Shown here piece by piece: positions 1-12,509 of a DNA stretch of 64,000 nt; within the stretch, counting starts at the first letter, position 1, and every line of letters begins with the position of its first letter. The notes beneath the pieces are model-generated. The model saw only the letters and a list, made by a program, of their open reading frames with translations. It was not told where the DNA came from and made no database searches. Source of the stretch: Diphasiastrum complanatum (Eukaryota > Streptophyta > Lycopodiopsida > Lycopodiales > Lycopodiaceae). Position numbers and translations under genes: made by a program. The stretch is from the NCBI GenBank assembly GCA_029204225.1, contig CM055097.1:26505039-26569038 (forward strand), written 5' to 3'.

Positions 1-285
1 TAAACCATTTTTTATGGCTTTTCATGTGATGTGTTGGTCTAGAATCGAGGAACCATTTCTTCGATTGTTCGACATGGTGATGGTTCACCATGAAGGCCTC
101 CTACTCATCAATGTCGTCTTCTTGAATCTTCTGCTTCGTGTTTGATGCATGGGCTTGTTGACCCAACTTCTTCTTCTTATCATTATTGAACTTCAAGGTC
201 TGAAAATCCTGGGTTTCATGGTTCATCTTCTTGCAGTACTTGCAAAAGATTCTCTTCTTGTTCTGAGTAAGTTATTGATTCTGAG
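1..285 (-). pseudogene. Ty1/copia gag zinc knuckle and protease relic
   Basis: Read on the minus strand, this stretch encodes a degenerate gag zinc knuckle (C-K-Y-C-K-K-M-N-H, last Cys replaced) followed about 50 codons later by K-W-F-L-D-S-R-P-T-H-H-M, which matches the copia aspartic protease motif W-x-L-D-S-G-A-x-H-H-M with Gly changed to Arg. A stop (D-E-stop-E-A-F) lies between them. The piece runs off the left edge of the window, so its downstream pol may lie outside. The order zinc knuckle then protease is normal for Ty1/copia. Inactive relic; no LTR seen here. Confidence 0.7.
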
Positions 286-487
286 GCAAACATATGGATC
301 TAGATTAGTAGAGAGATAGGGATGGAGAGGGTAGAAATCCAACACTTGCATGTTACCATGTCACACAGTTTAGATCAGAGTTAGAGTTGTATGTGTTTTA
401 TGCATTTGTTATGTCTAAAGCAAAGTAATCATTTAGTATGCTCAGTGACTAGCTATTATGTCTACTAGTTGTCTATCTGGTAAGGGT

Positions 488-662
488 ATAGTCTTATGGT
501 GGTAGTAAGATTTCCTCAAGTTGAGTCTCTGTCGCTCATTTATGTCAACTTTACAGGTCTATGCTTGTAAGTGTCTAATAGGATGTCAGCCTAGCTAGAT
601 GGAGAATGTAAGTCTCATAGTGGCAGTGGGATTTTCTCAATTTGAGCCATATCGCTCATGTG
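488..662. repeat. Diverged direct repeat, period about 121 bp
   Basis: Two related segments of about 54 bp (near 488-541 and 609-662) share the skeleton agtct-atggtgg-agt-agat-tctcaa-ttgag and end in tcgctcat. The rest of 290-740 shows no recognisable gene. Origin unknown; probably part of the neighbouring retroelement debris. Confidence 0.5.
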
Positions 663-739
663 GTCCACTAGTGTTCAAGTTGAATTGGAGACAAGTCAGT
701 TGATCGAGAGTGTGGTAGACTCTCTCTGTGAGCATTGTG

Positions 740-1420
740 TGTGCATAAGCATGACAAGTTGTGTCTTTTTTGCGATTATGTTGTTCTTAACATTTTTAGA
801 GGTCTTCATGGAAGACTTGTGCATTTACTTAGCCAAACATTATCACTTACATTGCTTGGAGTGAGTAATTAGGACCATTTTCCATTAAATCTGATGAAAA
901 GCCAAATCTGGGTGACCCACAATATTTTCCTAGGCCACATCATTTTGGACTATGGAATAACCACTGATCTCGATAAAATCAATGTTATAATGGAGATGCC
1001 ACTACCCAAGATCAATGAAGACATCTACATTTTTATGGGTCATGCGAACTACCATATTGCTTTGTACTCTTCTTTATGCTTCTAGTAGGCTAACAACCAA
1101 AAATGGATGACTCATGCCTTGGATTCTTTCTTGAAAATAAAAGATGCACTAGTCTCCATGCCAATCCTCAAAGCCTCAATTTGGATGATAGAATTCCATG
1201 TCCACATAGATGCTTCCAAATATGTCATTCAAAGTATTCTAGCCTAACTAGGTCAACATAAAAAACTATCCAATGTGCCTTTCCAACATACAATCTATTC
1301 GGACTGAGATAAATTATATCATAAGAAGCTTTATGAATCTATGAAACTAGATCAGCAGCCCTCCATGCCCTCCAAATGAAAAAATTGAGACAAATGACAA
1401 AGCATGACAAAGTGGTAAAA
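740..1420 (+). pseudogene. Ty3/gypsy reverse transcriptase C-terminus and RNase H relic
   Basis: Several frames together give the end of a gypsy RT and the start of RNase H. V-F-M-E-D-L-C-I-Y near 806 resembles the (Y/F)xDD catalytic box of plant gypsy RT with the first Asp replaced by Glu. From 930 the frame reads L-G-H-I-I-L-D-Y-G-I-T-T-D, then M-P-L-P-K and a G-H-A-N-Y-H box, the standard RT-to-RNase H connection. Near 1195 F-H-V-H-I-D-A-S-K-Y-V-I is the RNase H start. Frameshifts near 864-894 and stops show it is dead. It resembles the relic at 35796-37720, possibly the same family. Confidence 0.75.
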
Positions 1421-1429
1421 ACTTGGCTT

Positions 1430-3480
1430 TATTGTATAATAGCAAGATCACTAAAGACAAACTGAAGTTCACATGTTTTGGACATTATCACATAACAAAC
1501 ATTTGTTATAATGGGACATACAATAAGCAGATTCAAAATGTGCACCATTCCTTGCCTTATTGAACGGTAGTTCACTTGAGGATTACTACCAAATGATCCA
1601 AAATGTTTGAAACTGGCAAGCCCATAAGCTTATCTTTCTTATTTTTGTTTTCTCTTTTTCTTGCTTTTTAGATGCACATTTTTTTATCGTTGTTTCAATT
1701 GTAAACAGTGTCAACTCATCTAGTACATCTATCTTTTTCATGCAAAATATTTAATAGAAACTAATATTGCATCGCATCAGCACAAATCCAAACTAGGGGC
1801 CATATCATAGGTTAGATGCTAAATAGATAATGAGGCCTTGACGGTTCTTATTAGTATGATTATCTCACAATCTATCAATAAAATTGGTCAAAAAGCCACT
1901 TAAACTGCTATAGAATCATCAAAACATGCTCATTTAAATTGCAACCTACTGCAAGAAGAAAATGTTATTACACATTCATACATAAACTTGGTGAACATAC
2001 AATTAGTGCACTTGGTCAACTAGAAAAACCTCAAAATTATTGTGCCTCTAATTCACCAAGTTTACCAAAGTACTTAGAATTAATTAGGCTACCACTGTAC
2101 CTTGAAATTAGAAATCCACTTTTCAAGTTCATCGAGCCCTTGCCGTGATTTTTTTCATACGTGTGTTCATTGTATGAACCATTGGAAGTCTTACATTTTG
2201 TTCCCTACAATTTGACTATAAAGGTGAACACAAAAATTCTAGATTTGTCAAACATTCATCACATGTGTCAGGTGTACATTCACCATCATTATAAATGACT
2301 TCTCTATACGCCAATTGCCTGAATGTCGGTTTATTAAGTTGTTCTCCGAAAGTTGTAACTCTGTTTGGCAAGATTAACCAATTATTTATGTTCCAAAATT
2401 TATTTTGTTCCTCCATCGATTTGAAAGCGTCCTGTCGCCCCCTACCCCCTTCGTCAATCCTCAACAGCCTTGCTCAATATGCCTAGGCATCCATCCAAAA
2501 TAGAGTGAAAAAGAGTACATTGCTTATATTATATGATTCTAGATAAGCAATTTTGCCAATTTAAGAAATTATAGATGATTCCAAGAGTGGTGGGGGGGAG
2601 GGGTATATATAGAGGTGGAATCCCACCATTCTCCACACTAATGCAAGAGAGAAACTATGATGTTTTTTTAAAGAAATCATTTTTGGTTCCAAGTGGTTTT
2701 CAAACCTTTCTTGCACACCTTCCTAAGCTTTGATGGTTTATTATAATGAGTCTCTGTACTGTTTGAAACAATTACTCAAAAGACTCCCATTTTTCAGTTT
2801 ATAAATAAGCTATAAAAAACTTTTAATTTGTAAATTTCGACAAACGACAAAAGAAAGGCCCGCTATAAATCCACCTAGGATTGCTGAATGTCCAAAGCTG
2901 AATATACTGCATGAAAGTGAGGAAGAAAGACAACATAAGCAATCAGGACCCCATCATTTTCAAATGTAATGTCACATCACACAAATTTGATATGAAGTGT
3001 TTATTGAAGGAGAGCGAAGTACCCACCTTGCCAAAATCAAGGATATCCAAGGGTGATGGGCAACATGCAAATCTCTATCGGATGCATGCAGGCTGAAAGA
3101 ATTTGCTCCATTTATTCAACAATCGACCTTTTATAAATTTGGCCTATATGAGATTTAACATTTATTGCTAATTCAGTAAGAGAATACTTATATGCATGAC
3201 GATCATATCAACATGATCCTAAAAGATTTACTTCTATACATGCTTATGTAACTTTGATATCGTGACTTCAACAATTACACTTCTAGCAAAATTCAAGGCA
3301 TAAATTGTACATCTAGTGAACATGATTTTTTTTTCATGTCAAAAGAAAGAAGAGGAAAAAAAATTTCTTAAAGAAGAATATACAAAATATAGATGTCCAA
3401 ACATGTTCTTTGATTTTGTGTTGTTCATACAAGTGGTTGCTTAATATACTTTGAAAAAAAAAATTGTTTCATTAAATTGA
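1430..3480. other. No recognisable gene
   Basis: AT-rich sequence with only short unsupported open frames on both strands (the longest about 82 codons). I searched the minus strand here for further exons of the ENT-like gene that ends at 3487 and did not recognise any. Confidence 0.5.
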
Positions 3481-3486
3481 TCTTAC

Positions 3487-4294
3487 TTGCATGAAATCAG
3501 CTTCCATGAAAGATAGATCTCCAACCATGCCTCCTTGCACAAGTGCAGTTGCAATGCCACTAATCCCATTCAATAAACTCAAAGAAATAAATGGTAACAA
3601 TTTTCCGCCACCCCATGATGTTCTCATGTTGATCTGTTATAAAACAGACAATGCTTATCCATGAGCTCTCTATTTATCACTCTATCAATCTTAAAGGAGT
3701 AACTTTCAAAATTTGGTAATAATAAATAATAAACTTTGAACTTTCATATCAAGTGGACTTGTTAGCTTAGTAAATTTTTCACAATCCAAAACATAGCTTA
3801 AATTATACAAACATAGATAAATGAGAAAATTTTGGCATGTGTTCTCTACTAGAGTCTTTTCCTTTCTAGGCTAATATGGCCCCTAAAGTTCTCTCTCTTG
3901 GTTAATAAAGATGAAAGTAGTATAAACATTGGGCCTATGTAGAATTAATAGGAAGCCAAGCCATGGCACTTGGGCTTGAGAGCTTAAACCAAGACCTACT
4001 ATAACTCGTGTTTCCCAGCATTCATGGAAAGATTTTACTATAACACATATTTGTACCAAATTATACTTTGCAATCACAATGCACATCATGAAAAAAAGAA
4101 AAACATGTATTCAATTTAGAGGAACTAGGATGTATACTCACAAATGAAATTGATAGAGCTACAAAGAAGAAGACTGTGTAGCCAAATATGATGCGAATCC
4201 TTGTATTTACTTTGGCTTCATAATAAGTATATACAAATGTTGTGGCAAGAGCAAAAGGTTGGTAGACTAAAGGGAATACTCGAGCTGAGTGATA
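3487..4294 (-). CDS. Equilibrative nucleoside transporter (ENT) fragment, two exons
   Basis: Two minus-strand exons: 4294-4142 (51 codons) and 3633-3487 (49 codons), each bounded by AG and GT (donors GTGAGT and GTAAG) and joined in phase 0. The first encodes Y-H-S-A-R-V-F-P-L-V-Y-Q-P-F-A-L then Y-Y-E-A-K-V-N-T-R-x-R, the conserved ENT region with membrane segments. The second contains N-G-I-S-G-I-A-T-A followed by V-Q-G-G-M-V-G-D-L-S-F-M, the ENT signature found in plant ENTs. ENT proteins move nucleosides across the plasma or vacuolar membrane. Neither the N-terminal segments nor the C-terminal half was found nearby, so this is probably a broken or captured gene fragment, although the two exons have no lesion. 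Identification is by motif recall. Confidence 0.75.
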
Positions 4295-4397
4295 CTGCAC
4301 ATGCCAACAGATAAAGTGTCATTGAGAATGTCATTAAGATAATGAATAAGCTAAGATAGCAGTTTGTCCAACAACATGCATGTTGTGGGATAATTAG

Positions 4398-6149
<1,752 letters not shown>

Positions 6150-7047
6150 TTACTCATGGCCTCATTAAACTTGCCCCTAAAACCAAGTCTCCTTCTAAAA
6201 TTTTATATTACCACCCACTCGCTATGCTTAACTCTTCTTACAAGATTATAGTGAAAGCTATTGCTAGAAGGATTGCCCCTTTCCTCCCCTCTCACTTGTC
6301 CAAAAGTCAATCTGGTTTCATTTAAGGAAGATCTCTTTTTTATAACATTTGGAACATATGTCTACCATTGACTCTTTTCTTTGGTTCAACTACTCGGCCC
6401 TCATGCTCAAGATAGCTTTGGATAAAGCTTTTGATTGTATCAACTTGAACTACCTCCTTACCTATTGTTCTTCCTTTGGCAACCTAGACTACATCATCAA
6501 TATCGTCCGCACTCTTTTCTTTCAGCCTCATCTTCCATTATTTTCCAAGGTGTCCTTTCTTCCTCCCTTGTTTCTTGTGGCATCAAGAAAGATCCCTCAT
6601 CTAATGGTACCAATTCCCAATCCTACTTCCTTGAGTTCATTCGCTCTTCATTCATCTTCTCCACTTCCCTCCTCCCTTTGTTCAAGTCCATTTCAATGTA
6701 CTTTCCATGCGGGAGCTTACTTTCTGGATGAGTGATAATTCCATCTCCTCTCTTGAGCCTCTGTGGTTCTCTAAGGCTATTACCCTCAATTCTAAACCAC
6801 TCGCTTTGATCGAATAAAGACTCCGCCAAAGCCTTACCCGAAAAGGATTTGTCATTTGGAACCATATCCTGACTCAAGACTGAACTTGGCCTTTCCTCCC
6901 ACAAAACTAACTACCTCTCCTTCGCCCTCTCTCATGGAGACCTTGCCGACAAATTATTGTTTCTATAAGTTTTTGTTTTATCTTGCCCTCTACTTTGTAA
7001 AATGTCTATAATCTACTGTTAGGTTTTTGAGAGAAACAAAAAAAAGG
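6150..7047 (+). mobile_element. LINE (L1-like) reverse transcriptase relic with 3' end
   Basis: The plus strand reads G-L-I-K-L-A-P-K-T-K-S-P then L-A-M-L-N-S-S-Y-K-I-I-V-K-A-I-A and L-S-K-S-Q-S-G-F-I-stop-G-R-S, which lines up with the N-terminal blocks of L1-type RT. From 6349 another frame gives L-K-I-A-L-D-K-A-F-D, matching the L1 block L-x-x-D-x-x-K-A-F-D. Frameshifts and stops throughout. The last 100 bp (tactttgtaaaa...tctactgttaggtttttgagagaaa) closely match the end of the second copy at 15340-15405, defining a common 3' end. The zinc-finger C-terminus seen in that second copy is deleted here. Confidence 0.7.
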
Positions 7048-7725
7048 GTGTGTGACAAAAGCAACTTTTTTATTCTACAATATTGTGTGCAAATACATTC
7101 ATGCAATAAATCTAAGTTGTGTTTCATGTAGTGAATTGTTGCAATTTTTGTTATCATACATGATGCCTCCAATTTCTGGTCCTAGTAGCCTTTTTCAGCA
7201 CTTGACATAGGCAACTTTGAATGCACTCCTACCTCCAAATTTCTTTTTTTTTATGATCCTATAGGAATTTCAAGAGTAACCATTCAAAAAATGGTAGTGG
7301 AGATCATGGTGATACACTCACTTGTGAAATTATCATAATTTCTAATTATATTCCCTCTTGTTTGACAAGCCATAGCTTGCATTACATTAGTTTTAAATCA
7401 ATGTTTAACTACATCATCAAAACTTTGAGGTGGAGCGTGGAGCGAGGAGCAGATCTGGGGAGATCTAGAGCATACTACTATATCGTAGACTCTTAATTGT
7501 TAGCCTCTTGCTCCTCTCAATCTTAGGAAGTGGCAAAAGTCATTAGATTGAGGATAGATCATAGGTTCATCAAGATTCCATGATTCTATGTGTTGATTTG
7601 CTTGGATAAGTGCTAGAAGAGAATTTGTGAGATAGTTTCAAATCTTGGTGATTTCTTTTGAAAGCATTTGTTGTTGTTCAAAGTAGTGCTTTGTGCATTG
7701 AAACAGGTTGAAAGGTCATTGCTAC

Positions 7726-8283
7726 ATGGCAACCTCAATTGGAGTCATGTTGGAAGCCAATGATAGACTTACCTCAAGTAACTATTCATTATGGAAAGTG
7801 AGGATGGAGTCACTTCTTGAGATGAATGATGTTTTGGATATTGTTGTAGGTTTGGAGGAGAGACCAACAACACAACAAGATCAATTGAGGTATGACAAGA
7901 GGGCCAAGAAGGCTCTACACATGATAAAGATGAATGTTACCAATGAACTTCTTAAGGAAGTTGGTAAGTGCACATCATCTTTGGAAGCTTGGAATTCATT
8001 GAAGAAGCTTTATGAATCCAAGTCTACTTCTAGAATGTTGACTTTAAGAAGGAAAATCTTTTCTTGTTTGCAAAAGAATGAAGAAAGTCCAAGTACTTTT
8101 GTTTTGAGAATGAAAGCATTGAATGATGAGTTAGCTTGCATAGATGAAAGCATTAAGGAAGGAGAGCTTATTCAAGTGATTCTTAATGGCTTGTTGGATG
8201 CTCATGCTAACATTGTTCAAAATATTGCTATTCAAAATACTTTTGCCAAGTTTGATGGATCTTCAAGAGATCTTGATCAATGA
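7726..8283 (+). CDS. Copia gag (capsid) protein
   Basis: Open frame with an in-frame Met at 7708; I prefer the second Met at 7726 because copia gags typically begin M-A-x. It shows N-Y-S-L-W-K-V-R-M-E near the start, A-W-N-S-L-K-K-L-Y-E in the middle and L-R-M-K-A-L-N-D-E-L later, all typical of the plant UBN2/gag family that forms the particle. The frame ends at 8283 and continues only after a shift into the downstream pol frame near 8265-8285, so gag-pol is broken or needs frameshifting here. Confidence 0.85.
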   Translation: MATSIGVMLEANDRLTSSNYSLWKVRMESLLEMNDVLDIVVGLEERPTTQQDQLRYDKRAKKALHMIKMNVTNELLKEVGKCTSSLEAWNSLKKLYESKSTSRMLTLRRKIFSCLQKNEESPSTFVLRMKALNDELACIDESIKEGELIQVILNGLLDAHANIVQNIAIQNTFAKFDGSSRDLDQ

Positions 8284-10189
8284 GGAATATAGGCATCAAG
8301 CAAGAGGTGGATCTACATCGACACTTCAAGAGGATGCTATGTTCACAAAGGGCAAATTCAAGGGCAAAACCAAAAGCGAGTGGTCTAAAGGGCAAGATCA
8401 AGTGGATGCTTCTTCAAGTGGCAAAAAGAAGGATAGATCAAAGCTCAAATACTTCTATTGTGGCATCAAAGGACACTTTGCAAGTGAGTGCTACAAGAAG
8501 AAGAGAGATCAAGGAGACAAGCAAGGTAATCTTACTCTTGATGAGGATGGTTTGGATGTGCAAGATGCAAATGGTGATGCTTTTGTGATGTCTTCATGTA
8601 TGCTTGCTAATGATGGAGATCTAGATCCTTGCTGGATTGATAGTGGAGCAAGTTCACACATAACCTTTCACAAAGAGTACTTCACTTCTTTGTTGGCATA
8701 TGGAGATGACAAGAGGGTGATCTACACAGCCAATGATGGTGAGTGTGCAATCAAAGGGATTGGCACAATTCCTATTTCTCTCTCTACAAATAGGAATGTT
8801 CATTTGGAGGATGTCTTGTTTATTCCATCTATTACCAAGAATTTGCTTAGTGTGAGTCAAATGCTAAGTAAGGGCCTCAAGGTGGAGTTTGATGGAGATG
8901 CTTGTTTGATCAAAAGGAAGGATGTCTTGATTGGAAAAGGTAAAAGGCAAGGGAAGTTGTTCAAACTTGATGCTTGTGTTACTGCTAACCAAGTTGGATG
9001 TGTTGCAAGGGAGCAAATTTCTAATCAAGAGGTTTGGCACAAAAGGATGGGACACCTCAACTTCAAGTCATTGGAGGTAATGGCAAGGAAGAAGGTTGTG
9101 ATTGGTCTTCCAAGTTCCTTAAGTAATGACAAGCATGTTTGCAAGTCTTGTGCTTTGTCTAAGTCACATAGACTACCTTATACTAGATCTATTTCTAGAT
9201 CTACAAAGCCTTTTCAACTTGTACATTCGGATATTCATGGATTTACTACAATTAGCAATAGTGGAGCTAAGATGTATGTAACATTCATTGATGATTTTAG
9301 TAGATTTTGTTGGATCTATCTACTAAAGAGCAAGGATGAAGTGTATGATGTCTTTGTCAAGTTCAAGAATGCAAGGGAGAACCAATTCTCTACAAAGATC
9401 AAGTGCTTGAGAGGTGACAATGGTGGTGAGTACATATCTAACAAGTTCAAGGCCTTTTGTGATGAGCATGGGATCAAGAGGGAGTATACAACATCAAGGA
9501 CCCCACAACAAAATGGAGTGGCTGAAAGGAAGAATAGAACTTTATGTAAAAGTGCTAAAGCGATGAGGTTAAGTGCTAATCTTGACAAACCATTTTGGGA
9601 TCAAGCTTTGTCGTGTGCCAATTTCTTGTGCAATAGGTGGCCGAGTGCTATTTTGGATGGAAGGACACCTTTTGAGATGCTATTCAAGAGGAGGCCGAGT
9701 GTCAACTTTCTAAGAACCTTTGGATGCACATGCTATGTCAACATTACTCTTGATGATAGGACCAAGGAGGATCCATCTTCAAGAAGAGGTATTTTTGTTA
9801 GATATAGTGAGGTGAGTAAAGCCTACAAGGTTTACATTCCTTCTACTAACAAAGTGATTGTTGGTAGAGATGTCATTTTTGATGAGGGAAACATTCCAAA
9901 GGTGTCTTCAAGCATGATTGATGGTAAAGTAGATGGTTCTAACATTCTTGATGTTGATGAGAAGGATCCTACTTTGGATGGTGGTGATGATGGACCTTCA
10001 TCAAGTCAAAAGCCAAGGAGAACATCAAGAGAAAGACAAGTACCTTCAAGGCTCACATATGATCAAAAGGGTAAGCAAGTAGCTTCTAGAAATTATGTTG
10101 CTTTTCTAACCTCTTTGGATGATCCTACAAGTGTAGATCAAGCAAGGAAAGAAGAAGAGTGGATCCAAGCAATGGATCTTGAGTATTGA
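8265..10189 (+). CDS. Copia pol part 1: zinc knuckle, protease, integrase
   Basis: The frame entering at about 8265 encodes a zinc knuckle (Y-C-G-I-K-G-H-F-A-S-E-C near 8455) whose first Cys is replaced by Tyr, the protease motif W-I-D-S-G-A-S-S-H near 8633, the integrase HHCC finger (W-H-K-R-M-G-H...C-K-S-C, about 9035-9150) and the integrase core with H-S-D (9224), G-D-N-G-G-E-Y (Asp at 9416) and V-A-E-R-K-N (Glu at 9524), an exact DD35E spacing. The R-R-T-S-R-E-R-Q-V-P-S-R-L linker follows. The frame stops at a TGA where the second copy has CAA (E-Y-Q-A-L), immediately before RT would begin. Confidence 0.9.
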
Positions 10190-10195
10190 TCTCTT

Positions 10196-11281
10196 ATGAA
10201 GAGTGAAACATCTTTTGGAAGATCTTCTTGTGTACATGGAGCTATGCAAGTGGATGGATGTTATCTTACTGTAAAATCAAGTAATGGATCTGGAAAACAA
10301 AATTTTTTCAATGACTTTGATGGTCAAGTTGAAGATCAAGAGGTTGATCTCAAAGCGCTTCAACTAGTCAAAAGGGAAGTTGGCAATTTGGAGCTAGTCA
10401 AGAGCATCAAAGGAGAGGTAATTGGCAAAGATGTTATGGATCTATTTTTGCAGCATATTGAAGACTCAAGTGAGGTCAAAGGAACAGCAAGGAAGTGCTG
10501 GTTCAAGTTTACTTTACTTGTTCTATCTCATGTTTGAGCAATTTCATGTGGATGTGTGCAAATTGTCAAGATATGGTAAAACTATCTACATTGGTGAGCA
10601 TTGTTTTGATGTTGGATTTGTACTAGAATTCTTGGCTGATTTTGCTGATGGAAATGAAGCTATTGGAGGTTTATTATGTCACTCATCCATGGCTAAGTTC
10701 TCAAGTGTTGAGCTACTTGGTGCCAATACTTGGAAATTGTCAATTTTTGGTGAATTCATGGTCATTTTCTTGTGTCAAGTAGATCTTGAAGATGGACTAG
10801 TGCAAACTACTTGGTTTATGGAGTCATGTGGTGCTGGATTTGCATCTTTAATGTACTCACCTACTCATGTATTTCCAAGGTTTGATGGTTTCTTGTGGCA
10901 AGATGAAGATGGAGGCTCATTCATGGAGTATCATGGTGGATACAAGGCAACAAAGGACAAAGGAGGAGGAGACATGCAAGCAAAAGTTGATCAGTCACAT
11001 TTATTGTTTGTTTGTTGTATTTTTCCAGAGAGTTCAGAGTTGGAAGCATGGTGGAATCATTTCATTTACATTCTATTTGATTCTTCATGTTCTACTCACA
11101 TTTTTACATGTAAAATTGATGTAAGAAATAGTGAAGCATCCCAAGTGGACACTATTCTCTATATCAATTATGGTTGTTTCTATTTTGAGCATTACATGAT
11201 CATTGAAAGGAGATCTATTCTTAGGAAGAAGGTCATTCTTATGATGGATCAAAGTTCTATCGGCAAAAATTATGCTAGGAG
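10196..11281 (+). other. Segment replacing copia reverse transcriptase, origin unknown
   Basis: Directly after the copia RT entry sequence (M-K-S-E-T) the sequence switches to an unrelated segment carrying open frames of 113 and 295 codons (10196-10537 and 10422-11309). None of the RT blocks (R-Y-K-A-R-L-V, D-V-K-T-A-F, Y-V-D-D) is present in any frame. Recognisable words are F-D-G-Q-V-E-D-Q-E, F-Y-L-M-F-E-Q-F-H-V-D, F-A-D-G-N-E-A-I-G-G and M-E-Y-H-G-G-Y-K-A-T-K-D-K-G. They recur at 34640-35340 and, diverged, at 24000-24790. I recognise no domain. Copia returns at H-W-K-L-G-K-R-V-L-R-Y (11282). Confidence 0.8.
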
Positions 11282-11866
11282 CATTGGAAGCTGGGAAAGC
11301 GAGTTTTGAGGTACATCATTGGAACTCAAGATTTTGGCATATTGTATGAGAAATCATCACCTAATCTTTTTGGATTTTCAGATTCGGACTATGTTGGAGA
11401 TGTAATGGATAGGAAATCCATTAGTTCTTATTGTATTTTCATAGGTGATGGAGCTATATCATGGATGTCAAAGAAACAAGCCACTATCTCATTGTCATCT
11501 AGTGAGGCCAAGTACAAAGCTCTTACACATTGCACAAAGGAGATGGTATGGATCAAAAGGATGATCAAGGATCTTCACTTGCTGGATTTTTCAGAGGGCC
11601 CAATCATCTTTTGTGACAATCAATCAGCCCAAAGAATGGCATCCAATCCTATCTTTCATGCTAGGAGCAAGCATATTGAGATACAATATCATTTTGTGAG
11701 GGAGCGAATCATTGCAAAGGAGGTGGAGCTTCAACATGTGTCTTCAAGGGAATGTGTAGCTGATATCTTCACCAAAGCATTGGGAAAAGACTTGTTCATG
11801 AAGCATAGGACTTCACTTGGAGTATTATCAAAGTCTATGCTAAAACTAGTTGAAGAGGGAGTGTGA
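11282..11866 (+). CDS. Copia RNase H domain
   Basis: The frame begins in the conserved H-W-K-x-G-K-R-V-L-R-Y linker and carries F-S-D-S-D-Y-V-G-D, K-S-I-S-S-Y, W-M-S-K-K-Q-A-T-I-S, S-S-S-E-A-K-Y, F-C-D-N-Q-S-A and the C-terminal V-A-D-I-F-T-K-A-L. These supply the RNase H acidic residues. A TAG lies just upstream in the same frame and the first Met is at 11306, so it cannot be read continuously from the integrase. In an active element it would degrade the RNA strand of the RNA:DNA hybrid. Confidence 0.88.
   Translation, partial: HWKLGKRVLRYIIGTQDFGILYEKSSPNLFGFSDSDYVGDVMDRKSISSYCIFIGDGAISWMSKKQATISLSSSEAKYKALTHCTKEMVWIKRMIKDLHLLDFSEGPIIFCDNQSAQRMASNPIFHARSKHIEIQYHFVRERIIAKEVELQHVSSRECVADIFTKALGKDLFMKHRTSLGVLSKSMLKLVEEGV
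11852..11861 (+). promoter_or_regulatory. Polypurine tract of chimeric copia
   Basis: GAAGAGGGAG sits immediately before the LTR start TGTGAAAGA, the expected site for plus-strand priming. The same tract precedes the LTRs at 25151 and, as GAAGAGGAAG, 35530. Confidence 0.85.
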
Positions 11867-12509
11867 AAGATTCAACTAGTTTCATCACATTTTGCAATAT
11901 TTCCATATTTGGCATATTGAGGCCAAAACTTGTTTTAGACTTAGAGGTTGACTTTTCAAAGTTCATTAGTCTAAATTTCATTTGAATAAACACTTCTTGA
12001 AAGTGTGGGAAAGATCAAATGCGAGTGTGAGTAGATTCAATTTGAATAAGTTGGGTACATTGAATCTAGACCCAAAATTGGTAGGTTAGCATTTTGGTGG
12101 GAAAGCCAAGTGGCCAAATAGGGTTTGGACCTGCTATAAAAGGATGTAACTCAGGGAGAGAGTTATCTTCTCTCTTCTCTATCTCATTCATGCTTATACA
12201 TGGTTCTCTTGGGTCCTACTATCCATTGGTGCACTATCTTGGTGATTGCTTGCAATTCTATGTGTAGAATGATCTATATTTGCTATTTTTGGATCCACAC
12301 GTGTGAAATACAGTAGCTTTCTAGTTTTGTACGGACAGCAATAGTACATAATCATTTCATTCAAGTTTGATCAAGTTCTATTAGTATTTGCATCTCAAAT
12401 TGTGTGTAGATGCTGATTTTTCTACATTGGTGAAATTGGTAGTGTATTTCTCTTTCTAACCAAAGATCATTCAAGTAGATTGGATCTTAAGGATCTGAAA
12501 TCTTTCACA
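11862..12509 (+). repeat. 3' LTR of chimeric copia, 648 bp
   Basis: Begins TGTGAAAGA and ends TCTTTCACA, a perfect 9-bp terminal inverted repeat with TG...CA ends. It follows a polypurine tract and includes a TATA box. Homologous LTR sequence is found at 22592-23132, 25151-25276 (partial) and 35530-35795 (internally deleted). The 3' flank begins ATTGA; with the 5' LTR gone, the target duplication cannot be tested. Confidence 0.92.
12135..12143 (+). promoter_or_regulatory. LTR TATA box
   Basis: TATAAAAGG inside the LTR, about 270 bp from its start, preserved in the homologous LTR at 22765-22773. Likely the Pol II promoter element of the family. Confidence 0.7.

Larger units (their letters stand above)
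7420..12509 (+). mobile_element. Chimeric Ty1/copia retrotransposon, 5' LTR missing, RT replaced
   Basis: Order: leader (about 7420-7725), gag, zinc knuckle, protease, integrase, a foreign segment where reverse transcriptase should be, RNase H, polypurine tract and a 648-bp 3' LTR. No LTR homology occurs upstream of gag, so the 5' LTR is lost. The integrase-to-RNase H interval (about 1.1 kb) contains none of the copia RT blocks in any frame. A nearly identical arrangement recurs at 33617-35795, and the inserted segment alone recurs in the element at 22592-25276. It abuts a Penelope-like RT at 12510, so it probably inserted into that older element. Not autonomous as it stands. Confidence 0.85.

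Noticed and set aside
2216..2464. 82-codon minus-strand frame as a further ENT exon
   Set aside because: No ENT motif and no convincing splice sites in the right phase.
7420..7725. Search for a 5' LTR of the first chimeric copia
   Set aside because: No alignment to the 648-bp LTR and no primer-binding site; treated as leader sequence after loss of the LTR.
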